Positions 27,912 to 36,587 of a DNA stretch of 64,000 bases are shown here, piece by piece. The translations under genes were made by a program, and so were the position numbers. Under the pieces are notes generated by a model. It was not told where the DNA came from and made no database searches. It saw only the letters and a list, made by a program, of their open reading frames with translations. Each line of letters begins with the position of its first letter. The first letter of the stretch is position 1. The stretch comes from Pelagihabitans sp965238025 (GTDB taxonomy: Bacteria; Bacteroidota; Bacteroidia; Flavobacteriales; Flavobacteriaceae), in contig OZ250162.1 in assembly GCA_965238025.1 (NCBI GenBank), positions 2,542,001 to 2,606,000 on the forward strand. The letters are read 5' to 3'.

Positions 27912-29321
27912 TTATAACTTTTCTAAAAGTACGACATTTTCAACATGATGGGTCTGTGGGAACATATCTACCGGTTGTACTTTCACAACCTTGTAGATTT
28001 CTTTCATTAGCTCCAGATCCCGTGCTTGAGTTGCACTGTTACAACTAACGTAAACGATCTTTTTTGGCGCGATATTCAGTATTTGTTGCACTACGTCTTT
28101 ATGCATACCATCTCTAGGAGGGTCGGTAATGATTACATCGGGAGAACCATTTACAGTAATGAATTCATTGTTGAACACATTCTTCATATCCCCGACAAAG
28201 AAATCAACATTGTTTAGTTCGTTTCGTTCCGCATTTTCTTTGGCGGCCAGGATTGCGTCCGGAACAGATTCGATTCCGACTACTTTTTTAGCGTTTTTAG
28301 CAACGAACTGGGCTATAGTTCCTGTTCCGGTATATAGGTCATATACTAATTCATTACCCGTTAATCCGGCAAAATCACGTGTAACCTTATATAATTCGTA
28401 GGCTTGTTCTGAATTCGTCTGGTAGAAAGATTTTGCGTTGATTTTAAATCGTAACCCTTCCATCTCTTCAAAAATATGGTCCCGACCATTAAAGCAAATA
28501 ACTTCCTGATCGTAAATAGTATCGTTCCGCTTTTGGTTTACCACATACAACAGGGAAGTGATCTCAGGAAAGTTTTCTTTTAGGTGATCTAGCAATAAGG
28601 TCCTATTTGTTTGGTCATCTTCATAAAACTGTAGGAGCGCCATAACTTCGCCGGTGGTAGATGTGCGAATCATCAGCGTTCTTAATAAACCTTCTTGTTC
28701 CCGAGGATTGAAAAAGCTGAGTTCATTTTCCAGCGCGAATTTCTTTACCTCCAATCTAATGGCATTGGAAGGATCGGCCTGAAGGTGGCACTTTTTAACG
28801 TCCAATATCTTATCCCACATTCCTGGAATGTGAAAACCGAGGGCATCCTTATCGGTAATCTCCTTATCCAACTGAATTTCTTCCAACGTCATCCACCGAC
28901 TGTTTGAAAAAGAAAACTCCATTTTATTCCGATAAAAGTATTGTTCTTTTGCTCCAAGAATAGGGGATGTTTCCGGCAATTCAAGATGTCCGATACGACG
29001 TAGGTTGTTTTCCACTTCTTTTTGTTTGTAAAAGAGTTGGTGTTCGTATCCCATATCTTGCCATTTGCAACCGCCACAGACGCCAAAATGTTCGCATTCT
29101 GGGGTTACTCTTTTCTCGGAGAGGGTATGGAATTGTGTAGCAACCCCTTCAAAGTAAGACTTTCTTTTTTTAGTAGTTTGAACGTCGACCACATCGCCGG
29201 GTACAGTATTCGTTAAAAAGATTACTCTACCGTCCGGTGCCTTCCCAACGGTTTTGCCTTTTGCCCCAGCATCTATTACTTCCACATTTTCAAAAACCAG
29301 TCGCTTGTTCTTTCTTCGCAT
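27912..29321 (-). CDS. rlmD: 23S rRNA (uracil-C5)-methyltransferase RlmD
   Basis: A 469-residue enzyme of the TrmA/RlmD family that makes m5U1939 in 23S rRNA. The start at 29321 (MRRKNKRLVF) is favoured over a GTG at 29348. An N-terminal TRAM domain (about 10-60) is followed by the iron-sulfur ligands CEHFGVCGGCKW (three Cys) and a fourth Cys in DVKKCHLQ. The methyltransferase domain has DLYTGTGTIAQF (SAM), TDPPRDGMHK and the catalytic Cys in YVSCNSATQARDL. Some family members act on position 747 as well, and the exact site is inferred. Confidence 0.92.
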   Translation of the reverse strand: MRRKNKRLVFENVEVIDAGAKGKTVGKAPDGRVIFLTNTVPGDVVDVQTTKKRKSYFEGVATQFHTLSEKRVTPECEHFGVCGGCKWQDMGYEHQLFYKQKEVENNLRRIGHLELPETSPILGAKEQYFYRNKMEFSFSNSRWMTLEEIQLDKEITDKDALGFHIPGMWDKILDVKKCHLQADPSNAIRLEVKKFALENELSFFNPREQEGLLRTLMIRTSTTGEVMALLQFYEDDQTNRTLLLDHLKENFPEITSLLYVVNQKRNDTIYDQEVICFNGRDHIFEEMEGLRFKINAKSFYQTNSEQAYELYKVTRDFAGLTGNELVYDLYTGTGTIAQFVAKNAKKVVGIESVPDAILAAKENAERNELNNVDFFVGDMKNVFNNEFITVNGSPDVIITDPPRDGMHKDVVQQILNIAPKKIVYVSCNSATQARDLELMKEIYKVVKVQPVDMFPQTHHVENVVLLEKL

Positions 29322-29325
29322 ATGA

Positions 29326-29333
29326 CAAAAATA
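29326..29333 (-). promoter_or_regulatory. -7 box-like element directly before rlmD
   Basis: The minus strand reads TATTTTTG, an exact TAnnTTTG match, only 4 nt from the ATG at 29321. If used, the transcript would be leaderless or nearly so. Confidence 0.35.
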
Positions 29334-29445
29334 ACAATCGCCTTGCACTTATTACGGCTATCTTTAGTGGTAATACTATTAAAATAAGTTAAAAAATATT
29401 GAACTTTTTTAAACATTGTAGGTCTATACTATAGAAGCCGATAAA

Positions 29446-29985
29446 ATGAGCATCCAAAAAACTTTTGACGCATTGTTGGTTTTACAGGCCCAATCCGGGA
29501 ACAAGAAGGCTTTGGATCAACTAGTAAAAAGATACCATAAACGTTTGTGTGCACATTCTTACTGGTATACAGGAGATATAGAGGCTTCTAAGGACATTGT
29601 TCAGGATAGCTGGGGTATTATTATAAACAAACTGGATAGGTTACGGGATCCAAATAGTTTTGGCAGTTGGGCAATGCGCATTGCGACCAGAAAATCGTTA
29701 GATTATTTAAATAAAAAAAAGAACAGCATTGACAAGGGACAGAGCAATTATACCCAAGTAGAAAATCAGATGGAAGATGGTAATAGGGAAAACATCGTTC
29801 AGAAAGTAAAAATGGCCATAGCCACCTTATCTCAAAACCAACAAATCGTATTGCGGCTTTTTTATACGCAGGAGTACTCTTTAAAAGAAATAGGCAACAT
29901 TCTTGATATTTCAACCGGAACCGTAAAATCGAGGTTGTTTCACGCGAGGGAAAAATTAAAAACAATTTTAAAAACAGAATTATGA
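29446..29985 (+). CDS. ECF-type RNA polymerase sigma factor
   Basis: A 179-residue sigma-70 family protein. Region 2 (about 20-85) has the DIVQDSWGIIINKLDRLRDP pattern and FGSWAMRIATRKSLDYL. Region 4 (about 120-175) contains the helix-turn-helix YSLKEIGNILDISTGTVKSR. It recruits RNA polymerase to a specific promoter set. The stop overlaps the next gene's start (ATGA), so the membrane protein downstream is probably its partner or regulator. There is no consensus housekeeping promoter upstream, which would fit autoregulation, although I cannot identify the recognised motif. Confidence 0.9.
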   Translation: MSIQKTFDALLVLQAQSGNKKALDQLVKRYHKRLCAHSYWYTGDIEASKDIVQDSWGIIINKLDRLRDPNSFGSWAMRIATRKSLDYLNKKKNSIDKGQSNYTQVENQMEDGNRENIVQKVKMAIATLSQNQQIVLRLFYTQEYSLKEIGNILDISTGTVKSRLFHAREKLKTILKTEL

Positions 29986-30371
29986 GTTCAGAAAAACAAA
30001 AGATAGATGAATTGATCAAGGAAACACTCGGTGTGGAAGACGCCAAATTTTATGATGCACTGGACGAGCAAAGCCTTTTAGCAAAATTGGGGCAAGCCCA
30101 TAAAGGAAAGACAGGTTGGCTGGTAAGTGTAATGACCGTTGTACATATTTTGATTTTTATTGTCTTTGTGTACTGTACCGTACAATTTTTTAATACAGAA
30201 ATTACAAATGAGTTGATAAAATGGAGCGCTGCCGGATTTATATGTATCATTTTTATGGGGATGTTGAAATTGTATATTTGGATGCAAATGGACAAAAATG
30301 ATATGTTACGTGAGCTAAAGCGATTAGAACTTCAGGTTGCCGTGTTGTCAAATAAACTGATGGGTCGTTAG
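29982..30371 (+). CDS. DUF6768-like two-helix membrane protein, probable sigma-factor partner
   Basis: 129 residues: a soluble N-terminal part (1-42, KIDELIKETLGVEDAKFYDAL), two membrane helices (about 47-67 and 76-96), and a C-terminal helical tail with heptad-like leucines (RELKRLELQVAVLSNKL). It overlaps the sigma gene by four bases, the classical sign of translational coupling. By position it may act as an anti-sigma factor, but it lacks a zinc-binding HxxxCxxC motif, so any mechanism would be different. The family assignment is from memory of the N-terminal pattern. Confidence 0.65.
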   Translation: MSSEKQKIDELIKETLGVEDAKFYDALDEQSLLAKLGQAHKGKTGWLVSVMTVVHILIFIVFVYCTVQFFNTEITNELIKWSAAGFICIIFMGMLKLYIWMQMDKNDMLRELKRLELQVAVLSNKLMGR

Positions 30372-30383
30372 CCTTAAATAGAA

Positions 30384-30411
30384 AGAGGGCCATTCTTTTG
30401 AATAGCCCTCT
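30384..30411 (+). terminator. Hairpin after the sigma factor unit
   Basis: AGAGGGC-C-ATTC-TTTT-GAAT-A-GCCCTCT is an 11-bp stem with one mismatched pair. The following tract (CCTTATTTGG) is only weakly T-rich, so it may be a modest terminator. It can also form in the opposite sense after the MscS-like gene. Confidence 0.6.
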
Positions 30412-30440
30412 CCTTATTTGGTAAAAACCAGTTATTTGTT

Positions 30441-31613
30441 TTAGTCTTTTCGGTTGAATTTATTTAGAATACGCTCCATCTGTTTTCCTGCCGCTTCCCT
30501 TCCTCCAAGGCCGAATGATAGGGCAATGGTTATAGCGATGGTACCAAGAGTGATTCCGAAGGCCATATTGATAATGTCATCTCCGATTCCCATCATTTTA
30601 AGGCCCATGGCTAAAAATATGGCAATTACACAGATTCTGATGATCGAAGCAATAAACGTATTGTCTTTATTTCTTGCCATGCTGTTATGGGCAATGGTGG
30701 CTATCCAATTTCCAATAATCAAAATGACCAGCCCGAACAGTATATTTCCGGAAACCCCTACAATGGTATTAAGTACCTCTGTTAACCTTGCAAACTCTAA
30801 TTTCTCTATAGCGGTCAAAAGGCCAAAAAGAATAATAAAGAAATAGGCAATATTACTGACCACTTTCGGAACATCTGTTTTCGAGGATATTCCACTTAAG
30901 TTCATGGTATCTAATAAGGAGTTCAGTTTTAAACTTTGAAGTAGTTCTTTTAGCAGCTGCGAAATAAACCTTCCTCCGACAACAAAGAAAATAAGTATGA
31001 TTACAGCTACCAGAATTTTGGGTATGGCGTTAAAGAATTGCTGCAGCATATGTGTTGCCGGTTCGGAGATGGCACTCATATTTAAAATGTTCAACGCCGT
31101 GATCAGTAGCGGTATAAAAATGAAAATAAAAACCAACTTTTTAAGTATGGTGACCAGGTTTATGTTTTCGGGCAGCCTTAGTTTGGGAACGAATTTTTGA
31201 ATGGTATCCCCAGAAAGACCAACAAGTTCTGAAACTATGGTCGCCAGCATATACCCTATATAACCAACCAAACCGGCGCCCACAATGTTCGGTATATAAT
31301 CAGTGAAACCGTTAAGCAGATTTTTCACGGGATCTAAAACACTGGTCATACCAAGTTTTTCTAGAGCGAGCATGAAAACGAAAATCATAATAAGAAAATA
31401 AACGAGTTTCGCTATTAACCTGGAAAGGGTTATTTTGCTGGTACCTAACTTCTCGTCTACCTCCGTGCGCTTGATTAATTTTGTAATTAATCGTCTAATA
31501 AACCCCGCTACAAACCAACCCACGATAAGGATTAGAATGGCCGCGATGGTATTAGGTAAATAGTCACTCACCGAGTTGGAGAGATTGTTAAAAATGTTCT
31601 GTAAATAGTCCAT
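30441..31613 (-). CDS. MscS-like protein with two conserved TM-helix repeats (CmpX type)
   Basis: 390 residues, about ten membrane segments, with an evident internal duplication. The unit LPNTIAAILILIVGWFVAGF...LIAKLVYFLIMIFVFMLALEKL (about 15-90) recurs as IPKILVAVIILIFFVVGGRF...VVSNIAYFFIILFGLLTAIEKL (about 195-275). The end has GITLGTIAITIALSFGLGG, similar to the pore helix of MscS. No large cytoplasmic beta domain follows, since the protein stops about 20 residues later. The start is ATG at 31613, in front of the first repeat; an earlier GTG/ATG extension is not family-like. It probably acts in osmotic or tension response of the inner membrane. Confidence 0.8.
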   Translation of the reverse strand: MDYLQNIFNNLSNSVSDYLPNTIAAILILIVGWFVAGFIRRLITKLIKRTEVDEKLGTSKITLSRLIAKLVYFLIMIFVFMLALEKLGMTSVLDPVKNLLNGFTDYIPNIVGAGLVGYIGYMLATIVSELVGLSGDTIQKFVPKLRLPENINLVTILKKLVFIFIFIPLLITALNILNMSAISEPATHMLQQFFNAIPKILVAVIILIFFVVGGRFISQLLKELLQSLKLNSLLDTMNLSGISSKTDVPKVVSNIAYFFIILFGLLTAIEKLEFARLTEVLNTIVGVSGNILFGLVILIIGNWIATIAHNSMARNKDNTFIASIIRICVIAIFLAMGLKMMGIGDDIINMAFGITLGTIAITIALSFGLGGREAAGKQMERILNKFNRKD

Positions 31614-31784
31614 AATAGTTAATGATTTAATTGTTAGTGTGGGGACAAGATAAGCATTTATAAGAAACGGCCTGAATTTGCCATTAGCTCCCAAAAATGG
31701 CTAATAAAGTCTAATGATTGATAAAATATTTACTAATTTAGCAGCTCTACAAAAGGATGATTTCTCTCCTACGCTGAATTTTCG

Positions 31785-31802
31785 TTCCGATGACTATCGG
31801 GA
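31785..31802. repeat. Dispersed 18-bp palindrome, copy 2
   Basis: TTCCGATGACTATCGGGA is a slightly degenerate copy of the palindrome at 2087-2104 and 47130-47147, placed 60 nt before the rocD start. Confidence 0.5.
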
Positions 31803-31862
31803 TTGCGAAAGGAAAAAGGTATAGAAGGAATTGCTAAAGTTTTATTTAAAGTAATTTTTATT

Positions 31863-33107
31863 ATGTCAGTTTTAGAAAGAATCACTTCTGAAGATGCTAT
31901 TGCATTGGAAGATAAGCACGGTGCTCACAATTATCATCCCCTACCAGTTGTGTTGAGTAGGGGCAAGGGAGTTTTCGTTTGGGATGTTGAAGGCAAGCGG
32001 TATTACGATTTCCTCTCGGCATATTCAGCTGTAAACCAAGGGCATTGCCATCCAAAAATAGTTGGTGCTATGACAGGGCAAGCGCAGACTTTGACGCTTA
32101 CATCAAGAGCATTTTACAATGATGTTCTGGGCAAATACGAGAAATACGCCACGGAAACTTTCGGTTTTGATAAGCTACTGCCTATGAATACTGGGGCGGA
32201 AGCGGTGGAAACCGCCTTAAAACTCTGTAGAAAATGGGCGTATGAGAAAAAGGGAATTTCAGAAAATGCTGCGCAAATAATTGTTTGTGAAAACAATTTT
32301 CATGGCAGGACCACGACCATCATTTCATTTTCCAACGACCCGGTCGCAAGGAAAAATTTTGGTCCGTTTACCGATGGTTTTATTAAAATCGAATACGATA
32401 ATCTTCAAGCATTACAAACGGCTATAGAGAACAATAAAAATGTAGCTGGCTTTTTGGTGGAACCCATTCAGGGGGAAGCTGGGGTTTATGTTCCTTCTGA
32501 GGGATATTTGGCAGGAGCAAAGGCACTTTGTGAAAAACATAATGTTTTGTTCATTGCCGATGAAGTACAAACAGGAATCGCCCGAACGGGAAGGATGTTG
32601 GCCGTTGACCACGAAAACGTTGAACCGGATATTTTGATTTTAGGCAAGGCCCTTTCAGGAGGAGCGTACCCAGTTTCTGCGGTTTTGGCGAACGATAGTA
32701 TTATGGGGGTAATCAGACCAGGAAACCACGGAAGTACCTTTGGGGGCAATCCCATTGCCGCAGCAGTTGCTATTGCTGCTTTGGAAGTCGTAAAAAATGA
32801 AGAATTGGCTCAAAATGCTCAAGAACTTGGTGAACTCTTCCGCGAAGAGTTGGGTAGGTTTGTTCAAAACTCCAATATCGTTAATGCCGTTAGAGGTAAA
32901 GGTTTGTTGAATGCCATTTTGATTAATGATACGGAAGACAGCTCTACTGCTTGGGATATTTGCATGGCGCTAAAAGAAAATGGCCTTCTTGCTAAACCAA
33001 CACATGGCAATATTATACGTTTCGCACCACCTCTGGTGATGACCAAAGATGAATTATTAGATTGCATTTCCATTATCATACGAACCTTAAAACAGTTTGA
33101 TAAATAA
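31863..33107 (+). CDS. rocD: Ornithine aminotransferase
   Basis: A 414-residue PLP enzyme that converts ornithine and 2-oxoglutarate into glutamate semialdehyde and glutamate, linking arginine breakdown to proline and glutamate. The ATG at 31863 gives the family start (SVLERITSEDAIALEDKHGAHNYHPLPVV). Visible sites are the PLP phosphate-binding NTGAEAVETALK, FIADEVQTGIARTGR with the Asp that contacts the pyridine nitrogen, and the Schiff-base Lys in ILGKALSGGAYP. GSTFGGNPIAAA follows. Earlier in-frame codons give a non-family extension. A strong terminator follows. Confidence 0.96.
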   Translation: MSVLERITSEDAIALEDKHGAHNYHPLPVVLSRGKGVFVWDVEGKRYYDFLSAYSAVNQGHCHPKIVGAMTGQAQTLTLTSRAFYNDVLGKYEKYATETFGFDKLLPMNTGAEAVETALKLCRKWAYEKKGISENAAQIIVCENNFHGRTTTIISFSNDPVARKNFGPFTDGFIKIEYDNLQALQTAIENNKNVAGFLVEPIQGEAGVYVPSEGYLAGAKALCEKHNVLFIADEVQTGIARTGRMLAVDHENVEPDILILGKALSGGAYPVSAVLANDSIMGVIRPGNHGSTFGGNPIAAAVAIAALEVVKNEELAQNAQELGELFREELGRFVQNSNIVNAVRGKGLLNAILINDTEDSSTAWDICMALKENGLLAKPTHGNIIRFAPPLVMTKDELLDCISIIIRTLKQFDK

Positions 33108-33125
33108 GATCTAAAAACGAAGAAT

Positions 33126-33153
33126 AAAAACCTCCGGATTTCGGAGGTTTTTT
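33126..33153 (+). terminator. Terminator after rocD, possibly bidirectional
   Basis: AACCTCCG-GATTT-CGGAGGTT with flanking A5 and T6 tracts forms a perfect 8-bp stem. It can also serve the convergent small membrane-protein unit on the minus strand. Confidence 0.9.
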
Positions 33154-33176
33154 ACTTTGTAAAACAGCTAATATTA

Positions 33177-33485
33177 CTACTCAAAACCCTCTAGCCCTCC
33201 GCTTGCAATCAAGGCAATAATCACTCCAAAATACAGGATGACAAATAGCAAAGCTATCGCGGAAAGCACAAGACCAATATAAGCCAGAATGCGGCCCGTT
33301 TTTACATTTTCAATACCTGAATAGTTGCCGGGATTTGCCAAATGCAACTGTTCTGCTTTTTTTGCGTTTGATAGGGCGATAAAACTGAATATTGCCGCGA
33401 ACGGCCCACAACAAACAAAAACCAGAACAACGGATAAAATCCCGAAAGTTAAAGCGTTACTAGCACCTGGTAATTGATTGTTCAT
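33177..33485 (-). CDS. 'CCC motif' / DUF4190-like small membrane protein
   Basis: 102 residues with two to three membrane helices. The first helix ends in VFVCCGPFAAIF with a Cys pair, and the second half has ILAYIGLVLSAIALLFV. Between them is a short polar loop (NAKKAEQLHLANPGNYSGIENVK) with an N-P-x-x-Y-S pattern shared with the neighbour at 33490. The two genes are tandem paralogues 4 nt apart. Function unknown; such proteins often accompany DUF2752 genes in Flavobacteriia, as here. Confidence 0.75.
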   Translation of the reverse strand: MNNQLPGASNALTFGILSVVLVFVCCGPFAAIFSFIALSNAKKAEQLHLANPGNYSGIENVKTGRILAYIGLVLSAIALLFVILYFGVIIALIASGGLEGFE

Positions 33486-33489
33486 AAAG

Positions 33490-33828
33490 TTATTCTAATT
33501 CTATTCCCATTTGCTCATAAACTTCTTTTTGCTGCTCTATATAAGCTTCCCAACCACCAGCACCAATAACTTGATATGCGGCGAATGCGATTGTAAGTAA
33601 ACCAACCACCAGTCCTATAATGGCAACTACCTTAGCTGTCTTCAACTGGCTAAAATTGGAATATTCTTCTGGATTCTGTTGATAGGTTTTGGTATCTTTT
33701 GAGGTAAGGAAAAGGGCAATTCCCGACATGAGAACCCCACCAATTCCTGAACTGCAAAAGCAACAGAGAAAAGAAATTATCCCTAAAACCAAAGCGGTGG
33801 TTACATTTGGTAATTTTTGTTGTTCCAT
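33490..33828 (-). CDS. 'CCC motif' small membrane protein, paralogue
   Basis: 112 residues, two membrane helices flanking a loop with NPEEYSNFSQLKTAK. The first helix carries ISFLCCFCSSGIGG, with several Cys. The layout matches the 33177 protein: first helix, loop ending in N-P-x-x-Y-S, second helix, then a charged tail (YIEQQKEVYEQMGIELE). The two genes presumably arose by duplication. Lipid or metal binding by the cysteines is possible but unproven. Confidence 0.75.
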   Translation of the reverse strand: MEQQKLPNVTTALVLGIISFLCCFCSSGIGGVLMSGIALFLTSKDTKTYQQNPEEYSNFSQLKTAKVVAIIGLVVGLLTIAFAAYQVIGAGGWEAYIEQQKEVYEQMGIELE

Positions 33829-33843
33829 AATAAAAAGGTTTAG

Positions 33844-34143
33844 TTAGATGAATTTAAGAATATAATTGCCCAATATCAGTAATACCGTTAGTACGACAAG
33901 GCTTATAGTAATGTTATTGGAATATTTTACTTTAAAAATCGAGTCGGTCAAGAGAAATAGAAACAAGGGTATCATGGTAAAAATAGCCGGGTACATGTGA
34001 AAAGCTTCTTCAAAATTTCCTTGTAATAAAAAAGAAATAGATCGCTGAAGGCCACAACCCGGACAATCGAAACCGAGAAATTTCTTCGTAAAGCAAGGAA
34101 GCATATAGTCTTCCAATACCAAAAAGAACATTGCTAGCTTCAT
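33844..34143 (-). CDS. DUF2752 domain membrane protein
   Basis: 99 residues from the ATG at 34143. The family motif is CFTKKFLGFDCPGCGLQRSISFLL (residues about 17-40), with paired Cys and an invariant G-L-Q/T-R. Two membrane helices follow. DUF2752 proteins are small, widespread and uncharacterised. It is the first gene of a unit with the two CCC-motif proteins (15-nt gap). An upstream start at 34182 would add 13 residues with no family support. Confidence 0.85.
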   Translation of the reverse strand: MKLAMFFLVLEDYMLPCFTKKFLGFDCPGCGLQRSISFLLQGNFEEAFHMYPAIFTMIPLFLFLLTDSIFKVKYSNNITISLVVLTVLLILGNYILKFI

Positions 34144-34182
34144 TTTCCGGTAGGTCTTAGGTTTATAGCAGAAAATTACCAT

Positions 34183-34190
34183 TATTTTTG
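34183..34190 (+). promoter_or_regulatory. -7 box upstream of the Smr-domain gene
   Basis: TATTTTTG matches TAnnTTTG exactly, 16 nt before the ATG at 34207. Confidence 0.55.
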
Positions 34191-34206
34191 TGGAACAAAA
34201 AATATA

Positions 34207-34758
34207 ATGATGCCCGTTTTTTCAATTGGTGACAAGGTAGAGACAATAGACGATACAATTAAAGGTATTGTCATTAGGGTTTCTTCAACTGGCATTACCA
34301 TTGAGAGTTTAGATGGTTTTCAGATGAATTTCGCCCCAGATGAATTGATAAAAATCGATTGCTCCGAAACGATTAGGGTAACCAACCACGAGGTGGCCCA
34401 AATAAAGTCGGAAAAAGAAATCCCTAAAAAGAAAATAAATATAACTCCAAAGGCGAAGGAGCGAAATGCTCCAAAAATGGAGGTAGATCTACACATAAAT
34501 CAATTGGTTAAGTCAGCTAAGGGCATGACAAACCACGACATGCTGAACCTTCAGTTGGCAACCGCAAAACGGCAACTGCAATTTGCAATAAGTAAACGTA
34601 TTCAGAAAGTTGTATTTATTCACGGAGTGGGTGAGGGGGTCTTAAAAGAAGAGCTGTATTATTTGTTCAAGAGGTATGATAATATTACCTTCTACGATGC
34701 CGACTATCAAAAGTACGGCTTAGGGGCTACCGAAATTTATATTTATCAAAATAGATAA
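34207..34758 (+). CDS. Smr/MutS2-type domain protein (DUF2027-like N-terminus)
   Basis: 183 residues. The N-terminal half (1-65) is a small beta domain (FSIGDKVETIDDTIKGIVIRV) of the DUF2027 type seen in Bacteroidota Smr proteins. A basic linker (70-95) leads to the Smr domain, MEVDLHINQLVKSAKGMT (97-114), with the D-L-H core, and VVFIHGVGEGVLKEEL (about 140-155) with the G-x-G loop. Smr domains can cleave RNA or branched DNA and act in ribosome collision rescue in other bacteria; which applies here is unknown. Confidence 0.88.
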   Translation: MMPVFSIGDKVETIDDTIKGIVIRVSSTGITIESLDGFQMNFAPDELIKIDCSETIRVTNHEVAQIKSEKEIPKKKINITPKAKERNAPKMEVDLHINQLVKSAKGMTNHDMLNLQLATAKRQLQFAISKRIQKVVFIHGVGEGVLKEELYYLFKRYDNITFYDADYQKYGLGATEIYIYQNR

Positions 34759-34764
34759 CAGGGT

Positions 34765-35280
34765 TTACGGTGTAACCATTGTGGTAATGGTTCCAAAGTC
34801 ATTTATACGTAAATCGGTGATACGGGTATTGGCACTGGTCAGCAGCGATATTTCACTCAGCTGAATACTATGGGAAAAAGTAATATCGTCCGTAGTACTT
34901 GTTGAGATGATTACCATACCTGCCTCTGCCGGTATTTCCTCGGTAATAACCGGGGTTGTAAGCGGTACCGAACTACAAAAATAATCGTTGGTTACGGTGG
35001 CATCAAAAATACGGTAGGTTACTTTGGTAGAGCCGGTAGTACTTACGGTGCTTTCAATATTACTGGCCACCTCATTTTTTAAGGCGGTAGACGGTAATTC
35101 TAAAATCAATGTTTCATCCCCATTAATCTTAAAAAGCACATAGCCTTCCGGATTTTCGGCAACAAGCGTTCCACAGTTTTGAGGGTTTACGCTATCGAAA
35201 TCCAAAGTCTCGATTTGTAGGTCACCGTCATCACAAGAGAAAAAAGCAAATAAAATACTTAGAAACACTATTTTTTTCAT
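34765..35280 (-). CDS. Lipoprotein of unknown function
   Basis: 171 residues with a lipoprotein signal peptide (LFAFFSC, Cys at about 16) followed by DDGDLQIETLDFDSVNPQNCGTL. The mature part is Thr/Ser-rich with a beta pattern (ESTVSTTGSTKVTYRIFDATV). A Cys in PQNCGTL and one in YFCSSVPL may form a disulfide. I do not recognise a named family. It is convergent with the Smr gene (6-nt gap) and has a -7 box almost at its start codon. Confidence 0.7.
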   Translation of the reverse strand: MKKIVFLSILFAFFSCDDGDLQIETLDFDSVNPQNCGTLVAENPEGYVLFKINGDETLILELPSTALKNEVASNIESTVSTTGSTKVTYRIFDATVTNDYFCSSVPLTTPVITEEIPAEAGMVIISTSTTDDITFSHSIQLSEISLLTSANTRITDLRINDFGTITTMVTP

Positions 35281-35284
35281 ACCT

Positions 35285-35292
35285 CAAATGTA
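35285..35292 (-). promoter_or_regulatory. -7 box upstream of the lipoprotein gene
   Basis: The minus strand reads TACATTTG, an exact TAnnTTTG match, 4 nt from the ATG at 35280. Confidence 0.4.
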
Positions 35293-35438
35293 GTAGAATT
35301 TTCAAGTATTAAGCTTAAATTTGGGACGATTTTAGCAAAGAATCAATTTGGGGCATTTGCTATCTACTACGGTTTTTTGCCTAGTATCAAAAATTAAGAT
35401 AATCAATTGTCGTCAAAACTGCTTAACTAAGTAAGATT

Positions 35439-36587
35439 ATGTCAAAAGTGTACCTTGATAATGCTGCTACCACTAGGGTTAGGGATGAAGTCATAGCAAA
35501 AATGCAAAAGGCTTTGGCCGAATGTTATGGTAACCCTTCTTCTACACATAGTTTTGGTCGTTCGGCCAAAACCGCAATTGAAACGGCCAGAAAGACGATT
35601 GCTAAATATTTGAATGCGCACCCATCCGAGATTATTTTTACTTCTGGGGGCACTGAGGCAGATAACATGATCATGCGCTGTAGCGTTCGCGATTTGCACG
35701 TAAAAACCATTATCACTTCTAAAATTGAACACCACGCGGTTGTACATACGGCAGAGGATTTAGAACAAGAATATAATATTGCCCTCAAATTTGTAAACCT
35801 TGACGAATTTGGGAACCCTGATCTTTCACATTTAGAGGAACTGCTTCAGGCAGATGATTCAAAGAAGTTGGTCAGTTTAATGCATGTAAACAATGAAGTG
35901 GGCAATTTTACGGATGTAAAGGCAATCAGTGTCTTATGCAAGGCGAACGACGCATTGTTTCATTCAGACACCGTTCAATCTATAGGGCATTATGAATGGG
36001 ACCTACAAGATGTCCCTATTGATTTTCTTGCCGCCGCGGCGCATAAGTTTCATGGCCCTAAGGGAATTGGTTTTGCCTTCATTAGAAAAAAGTCGAATTT
36101 AAAACCTATGATTTCTGGAGGCTCTCAAGAACGTGGCAGTCGTGCCGGTACAGAATCATATCACAACATTGTCGGCCTGGAACAGGCATTTATTTCTGCT
36201 TACGATAATTTAATCGAAGAAAAAGAATATGTTAAGGGGCTCAAAGCATATTTTATAGATAAGATCAAGGCTGAAATTCCAGAGGTACAATTTAATGGTC
36301 ATTCCGGGGATTTAGAAAAAAGCACCTATACCTTGGTAAATTTGCGTTTACCGTTAGACAAGCAAAAAGCGTTAATGCTTCTATTCCATCTAGATATAAA
36401 GGGTATTGCTTGCTCTAAAGGCAGCGCTTGTCAATCTGGCAGCGGAACTGGATCTCATGTGCTTTCGGAAATATTGTCTGAGCAGGAGATGATAAAACCC
36501 TCCCTGCGATTTTCATTCTCGCTATATAACACGGAAGAAGAAATTGACTATACTATTGGTGTGCTGAAAGATTTTATGGCCGATTAG
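35439..36587 (+). CDS. Cysteine desulfurase (NifS/IscS-like)
   Basis: A 382-residue class-V PLP aminotransferase. SKVYLDNAATT starts the protein, EIIFTSGGTEADNM is the cofactor site, ISAAHKFHGPKGIGF-like (AAAAHKFHGPKG) carries the PLP Lys, and IACSKGSACQSGSG holds the catalytic Cys near the C-terminus. The enzyme takes sulfur from cysteine for Fe-S clusters or tRNA thiolation. No isc/suf genes lie nearby, so this may be a stand-alone tRNA- or cofactor-directed desulfurase. The 3' end overlaps the convergent gene at 36574 by 14 nt. Confidence 0.92.
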   Translation: MSKVYLDNAATTRVRDEVIAKMQKALAECYGNPSSTHSFGRSAKTAIETARKTIAKYLNAHPSEIIFTSGGTEADNMIMRCSVRDLHVKTIITSKIEHHAVVHTAEDLEQEYNIALKFVNLDEFGNPDLSHLEELLQADDSKKLVSLMHVNNEVGNFTDVKAISVLCKANDALFHSDTVQSIGHYEWDLQDVPIDFLAAAAHKFHGPKGIGFAFIRKKSNLKPMISGGSQERGSRAGTESYHNIVGLEQAFISAYDNLIEEKEYVKGLKAYFIDKIKAEIPEVQFNGHSGDLEKSTYTLVNLRLPLDKQKALMLLFHLDIKGIACSKGSACQSGSGTGSHVLSEILSEQEMIKPSLRFSFSLYNTEEEIDYTIGVLKDFMAD

